Assembly (NCBI GenBank): GCA_012931725.1
Contig: CM022944.1
Coordinates: 16,018,374 to 16,082,373 of the forward strand
Direction of reading: 5' to 3'
DNA: 64,000 nt
DNA from: Litsea cubeba
Lineage: Eukaryota; Streptophyta; Magnoliopsida; Laurales; Lauraceae
This document shows positions 35,017 through 45,900 of this stretch, piece after piece. A model generated the notes under the pieces. It had not been told where the DNA came from. It did no database searches and worked only from the letters and a program-made list of their open reading frames with translations. Position numbers and translations under genes: made by a program. How positions within the stretch are numbered: position 1 is the first letter of the stretch; each line of letters opens with the position of its first letter.

Positions 35017-38000
35017 ATGGCTTCAAGTAAGTTCCCTTTTTCAAGAAAACCCCATTGTTGAAAAAAAAGGTTCTTTCTTTTTTTTGTTTCTTTCTTTTCT
35101 TTTCTTCTTTTTTTTCCACGTGTTTGCTTCTTTTTTTTTCACACGTTTTTTTTTTGCTTTCTTTTTCTTTTTTTTTTTGCATGTTTTTTTTTGTGGGCCG
35201 TACGAACAGATCCGTACGGATTTGGCCGTACGGCCACGTGGCCTGTGGGCCAGTCCCCTCTTCTTTTTTTTCCTTTTTTTTGTTTTTCTTTCCCCCTTTT
35301 TTTTGAGAAAGTTTCATTCTTTGTTTTTTTTTTGCTCATCATGATAATGCATTTTTTTTTTTTTTGCAAACCAAGATGTTCATGCATGTATATTTTTTTG
35401 AAAATTGAATTGTAGCATGATGTGATAGCATACCTGAAAGTTTTCGCAAATTTGGGAATTTGGAGCTCGCAGCGATGTTGAGCCCTTCCTGATTTTACGG
35501 AGACTTTGAGGTTTCGAAACTTTGGAGTTTCGGAGCTCGCAGCAATGTTGAGCCCGTCTTCAAGCTTTCTATTTCTTTCGGGATAGTTCATTTTCTTCGG
35601 AAATGCCCCGTCATCATGTCAAAATTTCGCCAGATTTTTTTTAGCGAGATTCTGTCATTTTGATGTTTGATCTTTTTCTTTTCCATCCTTTTCAGGTGGT
35701 TCTTCCAGAACGAACAAGGGTAAAAAGCTTGCTACAAGCGCACTTCGTCGATCTGCTAGATCTTCTAATCCGGCCGTTCAGCAGGCCTTTGAGAAGGTCT
35801 AGTATGTTAAGAGAAGTCTGGAAGAATGCGACTCCCTCAACAGAGATGAGATGAGGCAGCGACTGATCCCTCTCAAGGGAGAGGAATTCTATAAGATCAT
35901 GGTAAGTAGTCGTCCATGGGTGATGGGAGATCAGAGTGTTTTACCCAAGCCTACCTTCTTCATTGGTGATGCCATCCCTGATGACATGACATACCAGAGG
36001 AGATGTTTTCAGTTCTCTTTCACAGCAGATGGTGAGAAGAAGACTGTTGCTACCCGGTCGACGTTTGATCACACCGTCTCGATCATGAGCCTTGCCCCCA
36101 GGTGCTCTAAGAGGGAAGATCCTCCAAGCTGGGTGAGAAGGACAAATGTAATCAAGACCGGGGTTTTTGTTGGCGGTTCTCCTGGATATACAGAGAGGTC
36201 GCCTGCTGACATGGACCTGTTGATGCCATCCAGTGGCTACCAGGGCTCTGATTATCCGTCGGTCGATTTGAGACCGGTGGGCCTTGGTATTTTCAGCGGT
36301 GACGGCAGTAATTGGATAAAGCCTTTTCGACTTCGTGGCCGTTTCAATGCTGACTCGAAGTGGAAGTCGTGGACTGATCGCATCTTGCTGATTGGTGGCG
36401 CCGTTTTGAAGGAAGCCGGGATTTTTGATGCGGTCTGCGCCTTTTGGGAGACCGTGATCTTTTCCAACGAGGCCTTCATGGCTATGCTGGAATCATTCCT
36501 CCCACAAACCAATACATTCGTTGTGACGAATGGTGAGATTGGTTTCTCTTTGAAGGAGCTGAGTGCCATTACTGGATTGCCCATCCTTGGCAAACTCTAT
36601 GAGGAGTTTATGCCGATTGACAGCGTCCTTGAGGGGCAGTCTGAGGAGTTCAGGCTTCTGTACTTTCAGCTCGTCACCTTCTATGATTTTTTGAAGGAAA
36701 ATGAGGGTTTGAAAGTTAGATTCAGCAGTTGGAAGAGTTCTAGCTCTTCGTTCCCTAACTTTTTTGATAGCAGGGAGTCTTCTGATAGTGTGACCCAGGA
36801 AGCCAGGGCTCAGGATCCAAGTTCGAAGAAGATCTTGGCCATGTAAGAAGAGTTGAGAGATTTCTGTGCGAGTACAAATGCCATATGTCCTGACATTGCA
36901 CTGCGGAGAGATCTCGCTGTTTACCTCACTTATTGGCTTGGTGAGGCTATTTTTGCTGGAGGAGATGGAACGTACATCAGGCCGCATTGTATTTTTCCGG
37001 CTTGGCAGATGGCGTTTGGAGAGCAGCTTGCTTTGGTGCCAGCTCTTTACTCCTACCAGTGTACCGAACTGCAGGCTGCTGCTTTTTTGGTTTGGCTTGG
37101 GTTCCCTATGAATAGGGTATTTTCAGCCCACATCTTTTATTCATGGTATGTGTACCACTGTCCTGGCTTCCACCAGCTGGGTGCCGCACAGGATGATGAT
37201 CCTCTGATGATTCGGCTGGCTAAGGGAAAAGCCGTGTCCGAATCACTTTTGTTTGCCCGCATGAGGATCCGACGGTTCAGGGACGTCGAGATGGGGCAGT
37301 CTTCAGTGAAGCTTTCTCTGGAGTTGTGGAAGAAGGCTTTTGATTTTGGTGCCTCCCGAGACTCTACCAGGGCGGGGTTGGGAAAGCATTACTCCTTGAC
37401 GAATGCAGAGAAGGAGTGGCTTTTTAGCATACGTGTCGGCACGATGGTGTACCGCAGACATCTTTTCGTCGACATCCAGCCGTATGTACCCTCTCGCTTT
37501 GCTTTGCTGCTGGGTTTTTCTCAAGGCGTTGTTGGAGCGCCTTCAAGCATGGTGAAGCGCTTTGGAGGTTTACGGGATAGGAGAAATGCATGGGCTTTCT
37601 ATAGTGCTGAAGACACTACAACCATGATCTCTTATCCTGTGTTGTTGACTTCCCGGACCGCCGGCTTTGCGAAGTGGTTCGCGGAGAGCTTTTCGGCATA
37701 TCAGAGGCTTTCCAAGAAGGAGCTTGATGTGAAGCTGGCATCTAGAAAGGGCCTTGGAAAGTCGGATGGCGTCCGGCGAGAGGAAGTTTGGGCCTTCCTT
37801 TCTGGAGAGAAGCACAAGATAGGCTTTCTCGGTGACCAGGGCGTCATTGGTTCTGAAGCTGTTTAAGAAATACCTGAAGAGGCTTTAGAGCAGCTAGAAC
37901 TGGAGGAAGCCGAACTTGGTGCTTGGATGCAAGCGGCACAGAGGCAAGCTTCCGTGGAGTCTACTGATAAGGGTAGACCATCCAGTGAGGAGTCAAGTGG

Positions 38001-39607
38001 GAAACCTGACTCTGACAGCGGGGCAGGTTCCTCTAAGAAGCGAGCCCGCAGGAGTAAGAGGAGGAGGAGTCATCATCGCAGCAATGGGCAGCATGAGGAC
38101 TCTCCTGACTTGGAAGTTCCTCTTACTATCAATGAGGATGTGCCAGTGGATGCTGACGAGCCTCCAGAGAAGAGAAGCCGAGAAGAAGAGACCGCCGGTG
38201 AAGGTATGATTCTTCCTTTTTCTCTTTCCATTTCTTTTCATGGGATTTTTCCATGTTCTGATTTGCTTCTTTTTCTGCTTTTCTTTTTTTTTTTAGCAGA
38301 GGAAGACTTGGTGATGCCTGAGGTTCCAACCGATGAGGTGGTGACGGATTCTGTTGGGGCACCTGAAGAAGAACCGAAGGACTCTGGAGTGAATCCAGAA
38401 TCTCTAATTGGTATGACTTCTTTTGCTTTCCTTTTTTTTTTTGTGTCTGTGACTTGGTTTGCTAACATTTTTCTTGTCAGCTGACTTGCCACAGGATTCC
38501 GATGACTTTGAACCATCGATGGACGCAAATGTTGATGATGCTTCCGATGAGTTCATGGAGGAAGAGAGTCTTCCACCAGTCGTCGAAGAAGGTATTTTGT
38601 AGTAATAACCCTGATAATGATTTTCAAACAGGATCATATTCATACCTTTATGTGTTTCTTTGGCAGGTTTTGAGGTGATAAAGGAGAGTCTGTCGCTTCC
38701 TTCAGAACCAGAGCAAGGGATGCCAGAGGTTCCAGAGGTAGAGACTCCTGGGACCAGTTCTGACACTGTTGAGGAGATACCTCGTGCTGAGATTCCTTCT
38801 CGAGCAGGAGCAGCTTCAACTGGAAAGAGTTCTTTTGTTACTCTTCCAACGGGTGATGACATGAGCAGCCGACCAACGGAGTTGGGCGAATCTTCAGCTG
38901 GGCCATCTCTTCTTTTTGCGAAGAAGGTGGTGGTGCGGGTTTTGAGCTCTTGGATTGAGACTCTGTTTTATGGGCACTTAGATGCTGGATTTGGGATGAT
39001 CCAGCATGTGCGTGAGATTCTCGGTGATGCCAAAGAGGCTGGTCTGGATGTCACAAGTGCCAGGGCGATCGTTGATAGGATCATTGAGCCGGGTGACAGG
39101 TGGTTTGAGACCATGGGTTTTCTTGACGACTAGTTCTTCAAGGAGATGTTCCTGGACCCTGCAGATAAGGCTCAGTCTAACCTGGATGAGGCTACACAAA
39201 GCAGGAAGCAGATAGTCCGAGAGAAGAACTTAGAAGAGCTAAACATCATTGGGCTGGCACATGACCTTAACATCCTTGATAGGGAGGTCGATGAGGCCAG
39301 GAAACGTCTTGAGCATCTGCAGGCACAAGTCGCTGCCAAGTGGACTGCAATAGCAGAGGCTCGTGACAGGGAGAGTGCTCTGATTCGCCGGGTTGCAGAT
39401 GCCGATCGAGTTCTTAAAAGGAAGTCCGACGATAACAAACAATGGCAAACTGCTCGGGATAAGCTTCCCGGTGCGAAAGAAGGGTTACAGCCCACCACAG
39501 CATCTCATGGCAAGTTCCTGAAGAAGCGTGCCTTGGAATCCCTGACGGCTGAGGCCAAAAGTTTGCTTGAGGAGCTGCACTCTTGGCTGGAGACCATTTT
39601 TTATTGA
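35017..39607 (+). pseudogene. Antisense five-exon gene in element D: plant-mobile-domain-like, coiled-coil protein
   Basis: Exons are 35017-35026, 35696-38203, 38297-38410, 38481-38591 and 38667-39607. All four introns are GT-AG and phase 1, and the exons total 3684 nt, exactly 1228 codons. Start ATGGCTTCA precedes a GTAAGTT donor. The product has a basic Ser-rich N-terminus, a plant-mobile-domain-like (aminotransferase-like) region at about residues 200-725 with FWETVIFSNEAFMAMLESFL and GEIGFSLKELSAITGLP, a basic cluster KKRARRSKRRR near 784, an acidic region, and a C-terminal coiled coil from about 1080. Four in-frame stops (35800, 36844, 37864, 39131) are each one C-to-T change from a Gln codon; there is no frameshift. 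Extra antisense genes between pol and 3' LTR are known in Tat elements; introns in one are what I find notable. Intron 2 is 93 nt and open, so it may be retained. The domain name is by recognition only. Confidence 0.75.
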
Positions 39608-39877
39608 GCTCCTGTTTTTTTTTTTTTTAATATAAACCATCCTTCTTTTTTTTTTAGTACCACTTGTATTTTTTTGGTACTTTTCTTTTTTTTTTTTGTA
39701 GTGCTTGTGAACACTTTCTTTTTTTTTGGTACCACATGTATATATATTTTTTGGTACTCTTTTTTTTTTTGTTTTCCCTACGCTTACTTAAATCTTTTTG
39801 TGATAAAAGTAATTGCTAAATGGGATTTGATCAAAAGTTTATCATTTTGTGAAAATCTTTTGTCAAATGATTGTTTT
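39608..39877. other. T-rich 3' flank of the antisense gene
   Basis: Long T runs with short (T)nGGTAC units (39650-39770), then unique sequence. The homologous end of C in this window is 63830-64000. No gene seen. A TGTAGTG here is part of these runs, not a CACTA end. Confidence 0.6.
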
Positions 39878-40058
39878 GGCATGGAAGCCAGGTTTTTGTT
39901 TGTGGCATGGAAGCCTATTTTTGGTATGAGAGCCAGCTTTTTTGTGGCATTGAAAGCCGGGTTTTTTTAAAGCCAATTTTTTTTTGTTTGTGGTATTGAT
40001 AGCCGGTTTGTTTTGGTGGCATCTATAGCCGTTTTGTGGCATTTATAGCTGGTTTGGT
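39878..40058 (-). repeat. Element D 3' array 1 (GGCATNNATAGCCGG units)
   Basis: About eight degenerate units of 25-38 bp with the core GTGGCATTTATAGCCGGTTTT. Element C has the inverse at about 63555-63790. The core resembles the CGGCTATAAACGCC repeats of the LTRs. Confidence 0.8.
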
Positions 40059-40065
40059 TTTCAAA

Positions 40066-40260
40066 AATGCAAGTATCGACTAAAAGTCGCCTCCCTGCTG
40101 AATGTTCTTGCAAGTATCGATGGAATGTCGCATCCTTACTCATTCGGTTGCGAGTATCGATGGAATGTCGCATCGCGGATTTGGGTGCAAGAATCGATGG
40201 AATGTCGCATCCTTGCTCTTCAAAAATTTTGGTTTTGCGGGTATTGACTTGATGTCGTTT
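40066..40260 (-). repeat. Element D 3' array 2 (GTATCGATGGAATGTCGCATCC units)
   Basis: Five units of about 40 bp around AGTATCGATGGAATGTCGCA. More of them follow at 40545-40650. The same array in C is at about 63365-63545 and 63105-63200. Confidence 0.85.
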
Positions 40261-40660
40261 TCCCACGATTTTTGAAATTTGTGGTTTTCTCGAACCTTTG
40301 GGTTATGGATATCAACTGAAATGTTGCGTCTCCATGGTTTTTTAGGTTTTTTCGAACCTTTGAAATTTGGGTTGTGAATATCAACCGAAATGTTGCGTCT
40401 CCACGGTTTTTAGGTTTTTTTTCGAGCCTTTGGGTTATGGATATCAACTCAAATGTTGCGTCTCCATGGTTTTTTAGGTTTTTTCGAACCTTTGAAATTT
40501 GGGTTGTGGATATCAACTGAAATGTTGCGTCTCCATGGTTTTGGATTTTGCAAGTATCGACGAAATGTCGCTTCCCTGCAATTTTGGAAGTGTCGAACGT
40601 GGTTCGTATGCTTCCGATTTGTGCGAGTATCGACTAAGCGTCGCTTCCCCGCGGTTTTTT
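40261..40660 (-). repeat. Element D 3' array 3 (about 68-bp units)
   Basis: Four units carry GATATCAACTGAAATGTTGC, GTCTCCATGGTTTTTTAGG and TTCGAACCTTTG blocks, followed by two units of the shorter type. C has only about two long units (63185-63365). The unit core (TATCAACTGAAATGTTGC) is related to that of array 2, so one ancestral unit probably gave both. Confidence 0.85.
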
Positions 40661-40979
40661 GAAAAATCATTTTTTTTTAAAGACACGAGGGTCATAAGTT
40701 TTGACCTAAAACCATTTTGGCGGTAAAAGGCAGGGTGGACTAGGGTGGAAATCCCTGAATCCGGATTTTGTTTCAAACCATAAATTTTGGGTTCAAGGGT
40801 TGAAAATTTTGGTCAAGTTAGGGAAAGGTTCCTAAACTTGGATTCTTGAATAATGAAACGATGGAAGTAAGCATTGTTTAAATTTCTAGAAATTTCAACA
40901 TTTGATATGAAAATTCTAAAAAAAGGTGGGTTTAGCGAGCGTGTACCTGGAAACCGATTTTGGCCGTACAGGCATTGCT

Positions 40980-40997
40980 CTTACCCAGTTGGGTAAG
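40980..40997. repeat. Perfect hairpin just after element D integrase
   Basis: CTTACCCA, two bases, then TGGGTAAG: an 8-bp perfect stem a few bases past the pol stop. C keeps it at 62753-62770 with a different loop (AC versus GT). Confidence 0.7.
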
Positions 40998-41000
40998 TCT

Positions 41001-42159
41001 TCAAGGGTAGTACCGCTTTAAGAACTTGCCATTGATGGGCAGCATACATCTGTCACCTTCCATGTTTAGGAGTGCGTATGCGCCGTTGAAGAAAACCTTG
41101 TCGATGACGTAGGGTCCCTCCCATTTTGGCTCAAATTTGCCTTTGGACTTGTGAACGAAGACCATTGGTCTTTTTACCGCAAGGACCAAGTCACCCTTTT
41201 TGTAGGCGCGTTCCCTAACCTTTTTGTCGAAAGATCCTGCCATGCGTGCTTGGTAAAGTTCAATGCTTTATTGAGCTACGAGCCGTCTCTATTAAATTGT
41301 CCAGCTCATGGAGTCGCAATTTGATATTGCTTTCTTGAGTCATGTCATTTTGCAAGGATACCCTCAAGGAAGGAATTTGTACTTCCAAGGGCACGAGAGC
41401 TTTGCATCCATAGACCAAGGAGAATGGTTTGCTATGGGTTGGTCCTCGAACGATGGTTCGATAGGCCCATAAAGCTTCAGACATTTTGTCGCTCCAGTCT
41501 CTTTTGTGACTAGAGACCATTTTTTTGAGGATTTTACAGAGTGTCTTGTTGAAAGCTTCTGCTAATCCGTTTGCTGCCGGATTGTATGGAGTCGAAGGAC
41601 AGCTTTGGATTTTGTATTTGTCGCAGAACCTGTAGAATCGATGATCCCGGAAATGTGGTCCGTTATCATGGACGAATCTTTTGGGTATGCCGAAACGACA
41701 AATGATGTTGGTGCGCAGGAACTGAAGGACTGATGAGGTCTTCATTTCATTGAACGCAAATGCTTCTGACCACTTGGAGAAATAATCCGTAGCGGTGAAG
41801 ATGAAGTGATGACCTTTGCTTGAAGGGGGAGAAATAGGACCTATGATGTCCATACCCCAGGCTTCGAAAGGCCATGAAATCGCTGTAGGATGCAGCCATT
41901 CTGGAGGCATGTGAATGTAATCTCCATGAACTTGGCATTGTTGGCAGCGCTTAGCAAATTGCATTGCGTTAGCTACCATGGTAGGCCAGTAATAACCTAA
42001 CCTTTTTATCTGATCATAGAGCTTGGGACCAGCCTGATGAGCTCCGCAAAGACTAGCATGAACTTCTTTTAGTGTTTCTTCAGCCTCTTGTTGTGACGAG
42101 CAGCGTAGAAGTACTCCATTGAAGGATTTCCTGTAAAGGATTTTTGAAGGAATATCCAA
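41001..42159 (-). pseudogene. Element D integrase (broken)
   Basis: On the minus strand the zinc-binding part has EVHASLCGAHQAGPKLYDQI and CQQCQVHGDY, then the DDE core with WGMDIIGPISPPSSKG near 41850, FVHDNGPHFRDH near 41670 and NPAANGLAEAFNKTL near 41560. A C-terminal domain with GPYVIDKVFFNGAYALLNME ends at 41001. It inserts the cDNA and has no chromodomain, as expected for Tat. A frameshift near 41250 separates the last part. Confidence 0.92.
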
Positions 42160-42188
42160 ATGAAAGCTTGGGGTTCGCCTTTGGATGC

Positions 42189-43134
42189 TTACCCGTTCTT
42201 TTGGATCTTCAGGAGGATGCTGAACATAATGTAATCAATGAACGGATCCCTCCAGTCGCCGATTGAAGTTTGAAGGATTGAAATCCGACTTCCAACCACT
42301 TGGTGGCATTCAGCAACTGCTTGGTGTGTGTTAAGAGGAGGAATGATTCTTCTTTCGTACACTGTGATTTGCATGTTTTCCCCTTCCTGGATTGCCATGG
42401 ATGCGGCAAGTCCAGCTAGGGCATCTGCACGTATGTTTTCACCTCTACAAATGTGGGTGATGTGATAGATGTCAAACTTTTGCAGAAGCGATTGTGCTTT
42501 GTTGTAGTAAGGCAGCAAATCTGGCTTCCTGACTTCAAATTTCTGATTCATCTGGTTGAGAGTCTCCAAAGACTTCCAGCAAGGTGATACCGGATTCGAT
42601 GGCGAGTTCCAATCATAGGATCAGAGCTTGATATTCAGCTACATTGTTTGTGCATGGTTCCAGTAGCGAGAAAGCGTGTGGAATCATGTATTTGTCGGGG
42701 CTAACAAGGAGGATGCCAACTCCCGAGATCAGTTGTCTTTTTTCATTTTTTCTGGTTGCACCGTCAAAGTACATGTCCCAGGAGGCACTTTGTGAGAAAG
42801 TCTCCACATTGTAGACTGGTTCGTCTAGGAGATCATCTCTGAGTGGAGAATCGTTAGGCAATGGATGCTCTGCAAGGAAGTCCGCTAGAGCTTGCCCTTT
42901 GATTGCCTTTTGTGGTACATACCTAATATTAAATTGTGACAGAAGGATGGACCATTTTGCCAGTCGAGCATTGAGAGAACCTGCCTTTGTGACAAAGACC
43001 TTCAAGAGGTTGACCCTCGAGACCAGGTATACTGTGTTGGAAAGCAAGTCGTGACGCAGCTTTTGTACGGCGAACATCACTGCAAGACATTCTTTTTTGA
43101 CTGGAGAGTAGCGATACTCTGCACCTACTAGCAT
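42189..43134 (-). pseudogene. Element D RNase H and archaeal-type RNase H (broken)
   Basis: The first RNase H ends with YSPVKKECLAVMFAVQKLRH near 43090 and a connection part with QALADFLAEHPLP. A second RNase H follows, starting SWDMYFDGATRKNEKRQLIS near 42770, with NNVAEYQALIL and RGENIRADALAGLAASMA near 42420. The dual arrangement is a Tat-lineage mark. The domain is split by a frameshift near 42590. Confidence 0.88.
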
Positions 43135-44345
43135 GCGGCTGAGGTAATATAGAGCAGCTTCTTTTCTTTGATCATTTTCTTGCGGAAGCAGTCTCCTAAA
43201 GAGTGATCAAGGGCTCTTGTATACAAGATGAATGGTTTTCCAGTGGTAGGAGCAGTTAACACTGGAGGTTTCGTCAGGTATGACTTGATGTCTTGGAAAG
43301 CAGCTTCACAGTCAGCATCCCAGACAAAGTTTACACCTTTTTTCATCAACCGGGAGAATGGACGGCATTTCCCTGAAAGATTGGAGATGAACCGTCTGAT
43401 ATAGGCCAATCTCCCTTGAAGCCCTTTGAGTTCTCTCAAGATTCTTGGAGAGGGCATTTCTAGAATGGCTTTGACTTTTATGGGGTCAAGCTCTATTCCA
43501 GCTTTCCGAACTAAGAATCCGAGGAACTTACCCGACGAGACGCCGAAGAAGCATTTCAAAGGATTCATTCGCAGTTTGTGTTTGCGAAGCCGGAGGAAGA
43601 CTTCTCGAAGGTCTTCGAGATGATCTTCTTTTCTTTGGCTTTTGACGGCGAGGTCATCAACGTAACATTCAACTGTCTTGTGCTGCATATCTTGGAATAT
43701 TTTCATCATAGCCCTCTGATATGTGGCACGAGCATTTTTTAGACCAAATGGCATGACAGTGTAATAATACACGCCAAATGGGGTCCGAAAAGATGTATGC
43801 TTTTCATCTTCAGGATGAATCTTTATCTGATTGTAGCCAGAGAAACCATCCATGAATGTCATTCGCTCGAATCCACAGGTATTATCAATCATTACCTCTG
43901 GTATGGGGAGTGGAAATTCATCTTTAGGGCATGTGCCATTCGGGTCTCTATAGTCAATACAGACCCTGATCTGCCCGTTTTTCTTTGTCACAGGGACAAT
44001 GTTGGCCAACCATTCAGGATGTTATTCCTCACGGATGAAGCCGACGCTTTTGAGTTTTTGAACTTCTTGTTCAATTTTATCCATCACATCTGGACGGAAT
44101 CTTCTTTGGCCTTGCTTGACAGGCTTGATGTCTTCTTGAACCGCTATTTTGGGGTCTAAGCCAGGCATTTCAGCGTAGGACCATGCAAAGCAATCAACGA
44201 ACTCACGAAGAAAGGCGATATACTCGGGTAACTCATCATCCTTTATATTCTTGCTTATGAATACAGGACGTGGGTTATCTGGTGTTCCCAAGTCTATCTT
44301 TTGAACAGGATCTTCTGTTGGAAGGTTCGAATGTGGTTCCTCCAC
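43128..44345 (-). pseudogene. Element D reverse transcriptase (broken)
   Basis: On the minus strand from 44345: FRPDVMDKIEQEVQKLKSVG, VPVTKKNGQIRVCIDYRD, FMDGFSGYNQIKIHPEDE, the catalytic YVDD (43653-43664), then CFFGVSSGKFLGFLVRKAG and AYIRRFISNLSGKCRPFSR. A one-codon break lies between 44022 and 44009, and a frameshift near 43190 precedes RNase H. Confidence 0.92.
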
Positions 44346-44417
44346 AATATTTTCGGAGGCTTCCAGCTCAACGAAACCTTCTGGGGTTTCAAGGGCATTT
44401 CCAGACCAAGGTTTTGT

Positions 44418-45900
44418 TCATTTCCACGGGTCTTCTTGATCGGTAATTTTCCCAAGGCTTGCTATGAGATGATCCCAATTACCTGTTGAAACCGGGTCGA
44501 AGTAGGCTACTTCGTTTAGAGATGAGGGTTCCTCTGGGTCAAAATACCATACGTCTGTGCCATCGGACAACTCCTCTTCATTCTCAGAGAAATCGTGCCA
44601 ATTGGATGAGCTTCCTGGATCTTTGTCAGGTGACTCATCGAAGAGATATCCAGGGAGATCGATGTCTTCATGGACTTGAGATGTTGAGGCTTGGTCAGTA
44701 TATTGACTTTTAAGCCTTTGTGTCAACTGTCTCAGGGGAGTGTCGGGATCATACCCTAACCCATGTGAAGACTTTTCTACATAGCCGTAGAGTCTCTAAT
44801 CTTCCAGCTGGCTTTTGGTCAAGACGGGCCCAAATGGCGTGAGAATACCTCGTCCTTCTCCCAAACCGACTGGGTTTTGAGCGTCATAGCCCATTTTCTT
44901 CATAACAGCTTGTGCCACAGAACTATATAAGGATAGTTGAGGCGTACCTTCATTTTGGAAAGGTTCAAGCATGGAGTTTGATGAAGAAGCATCCGATCTA
45001 CGGAAGAAGATCGGTTTTTCCTTTGCTGAAGTTGCTGGAACAACGAACAAAGCTGACGTAAGATCTTTTATGTCAGAAGTTGTCTCCATTGGAGTGAGAG
45101 CAGGCTGAAGTTGCTGAGTGTCAGCTTGGCTTGACGATGTGTCGTCTTATGGCTCTGAATCCGAATCCGTGTCTTGCATGATAGACACGAAAGAGACAAC
45201 AAATTTGCCCCCAGACTTTTCTTTGCCTTCTTCACTTTAGTTGTGATGACCAAAGGCTTTGAAGGTTTGAGGGAGATGATGAAGGGAGTTTGAATGCTCT
45301 CTTTGGATTTACCGGATGGTTTGTTTTCTTCCGGCGATTGTTGAGGAACTTTGCCTTTATCTTTCTGGAGATTTTCGGCAAAGGATGCTGTGTGCTTCTC
45401 CTCTTCTTCTTTTTCACCTTCATACATTTGTGAGTCTGCACAGTGGACTTCTTTACCCTTGAAGGGTTTTCTGTCCGCAAAGACTTGATGTATCATGCCG
45501 TCTTCGCCAACAAACTTGATGCATTGATGTAGAGTTGAAGGGACAACACCATTCTCGTGGATCCAAGGGCATCCGAGAAGGATGTTGTAGCATGAAGGGG
45601 TTTTTATTGCATACACAGTGACCTCAGAAATAAGATCACCGATCTGTAAGTTGAACTGATTTTGCCGATAGGCTTTTGATTACTCCCATCGTACCCAAAG
45701 ATAAATACAGATGTGTGGCTCAGTTTGCTGGGTGGGATGCCCAACTCTTCGAGAGCCGATGTGGAGATGAGGTTGAGTGCAGAACCTGGGTCGATCTGAA
45801 CTCTGTGCATAGGCATTTTTTTGATGTACCCTATGAAGTACAGGGGTCGGTTATGCCTTGTTTCGCCAAGTAGGAGGTCGTCCTTTGTGAAGGCGATGGT
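44418..45900 (-). pseudogene. Element D protease and G-patch-like linker (broken)
   Basis: On the minus strand protease gives IGYIKKMPMHRVQIDPGSAL and NLISTSALEELGIPPSKL at about 45845-45730; DPGS is the active-site motif. Then come IKTPSCYNILLGCPWIHENG, a Lys/Glu-rich spacer and MKKMGYDAQNPVGLGEGRG followed by ILTPFGP near 44900, a G-patch-like motif that elsewhere binds RNA. An acidic stretch leads to RT. Frameshifts near 45610, 45090 and 44410 break it. Confidence 0.8.

Noticed and set aside
34733..35344. 203-codon plus-strand Phe/Leu-rich frame and its minus-strand Lys-rich partner (34925-35317)
   Set aside because: They translate T-rich tandem repeats and intron 1 of the antisense gene.
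35017..39607. Antisense gene as an ordinary host gene that happens to sit between elements
   Set aside because: It lies between pol and the polypurine tract of D, inside both LTRs and the GGCAC duplication, and C shows the same flanking 3' region up to the window edge.
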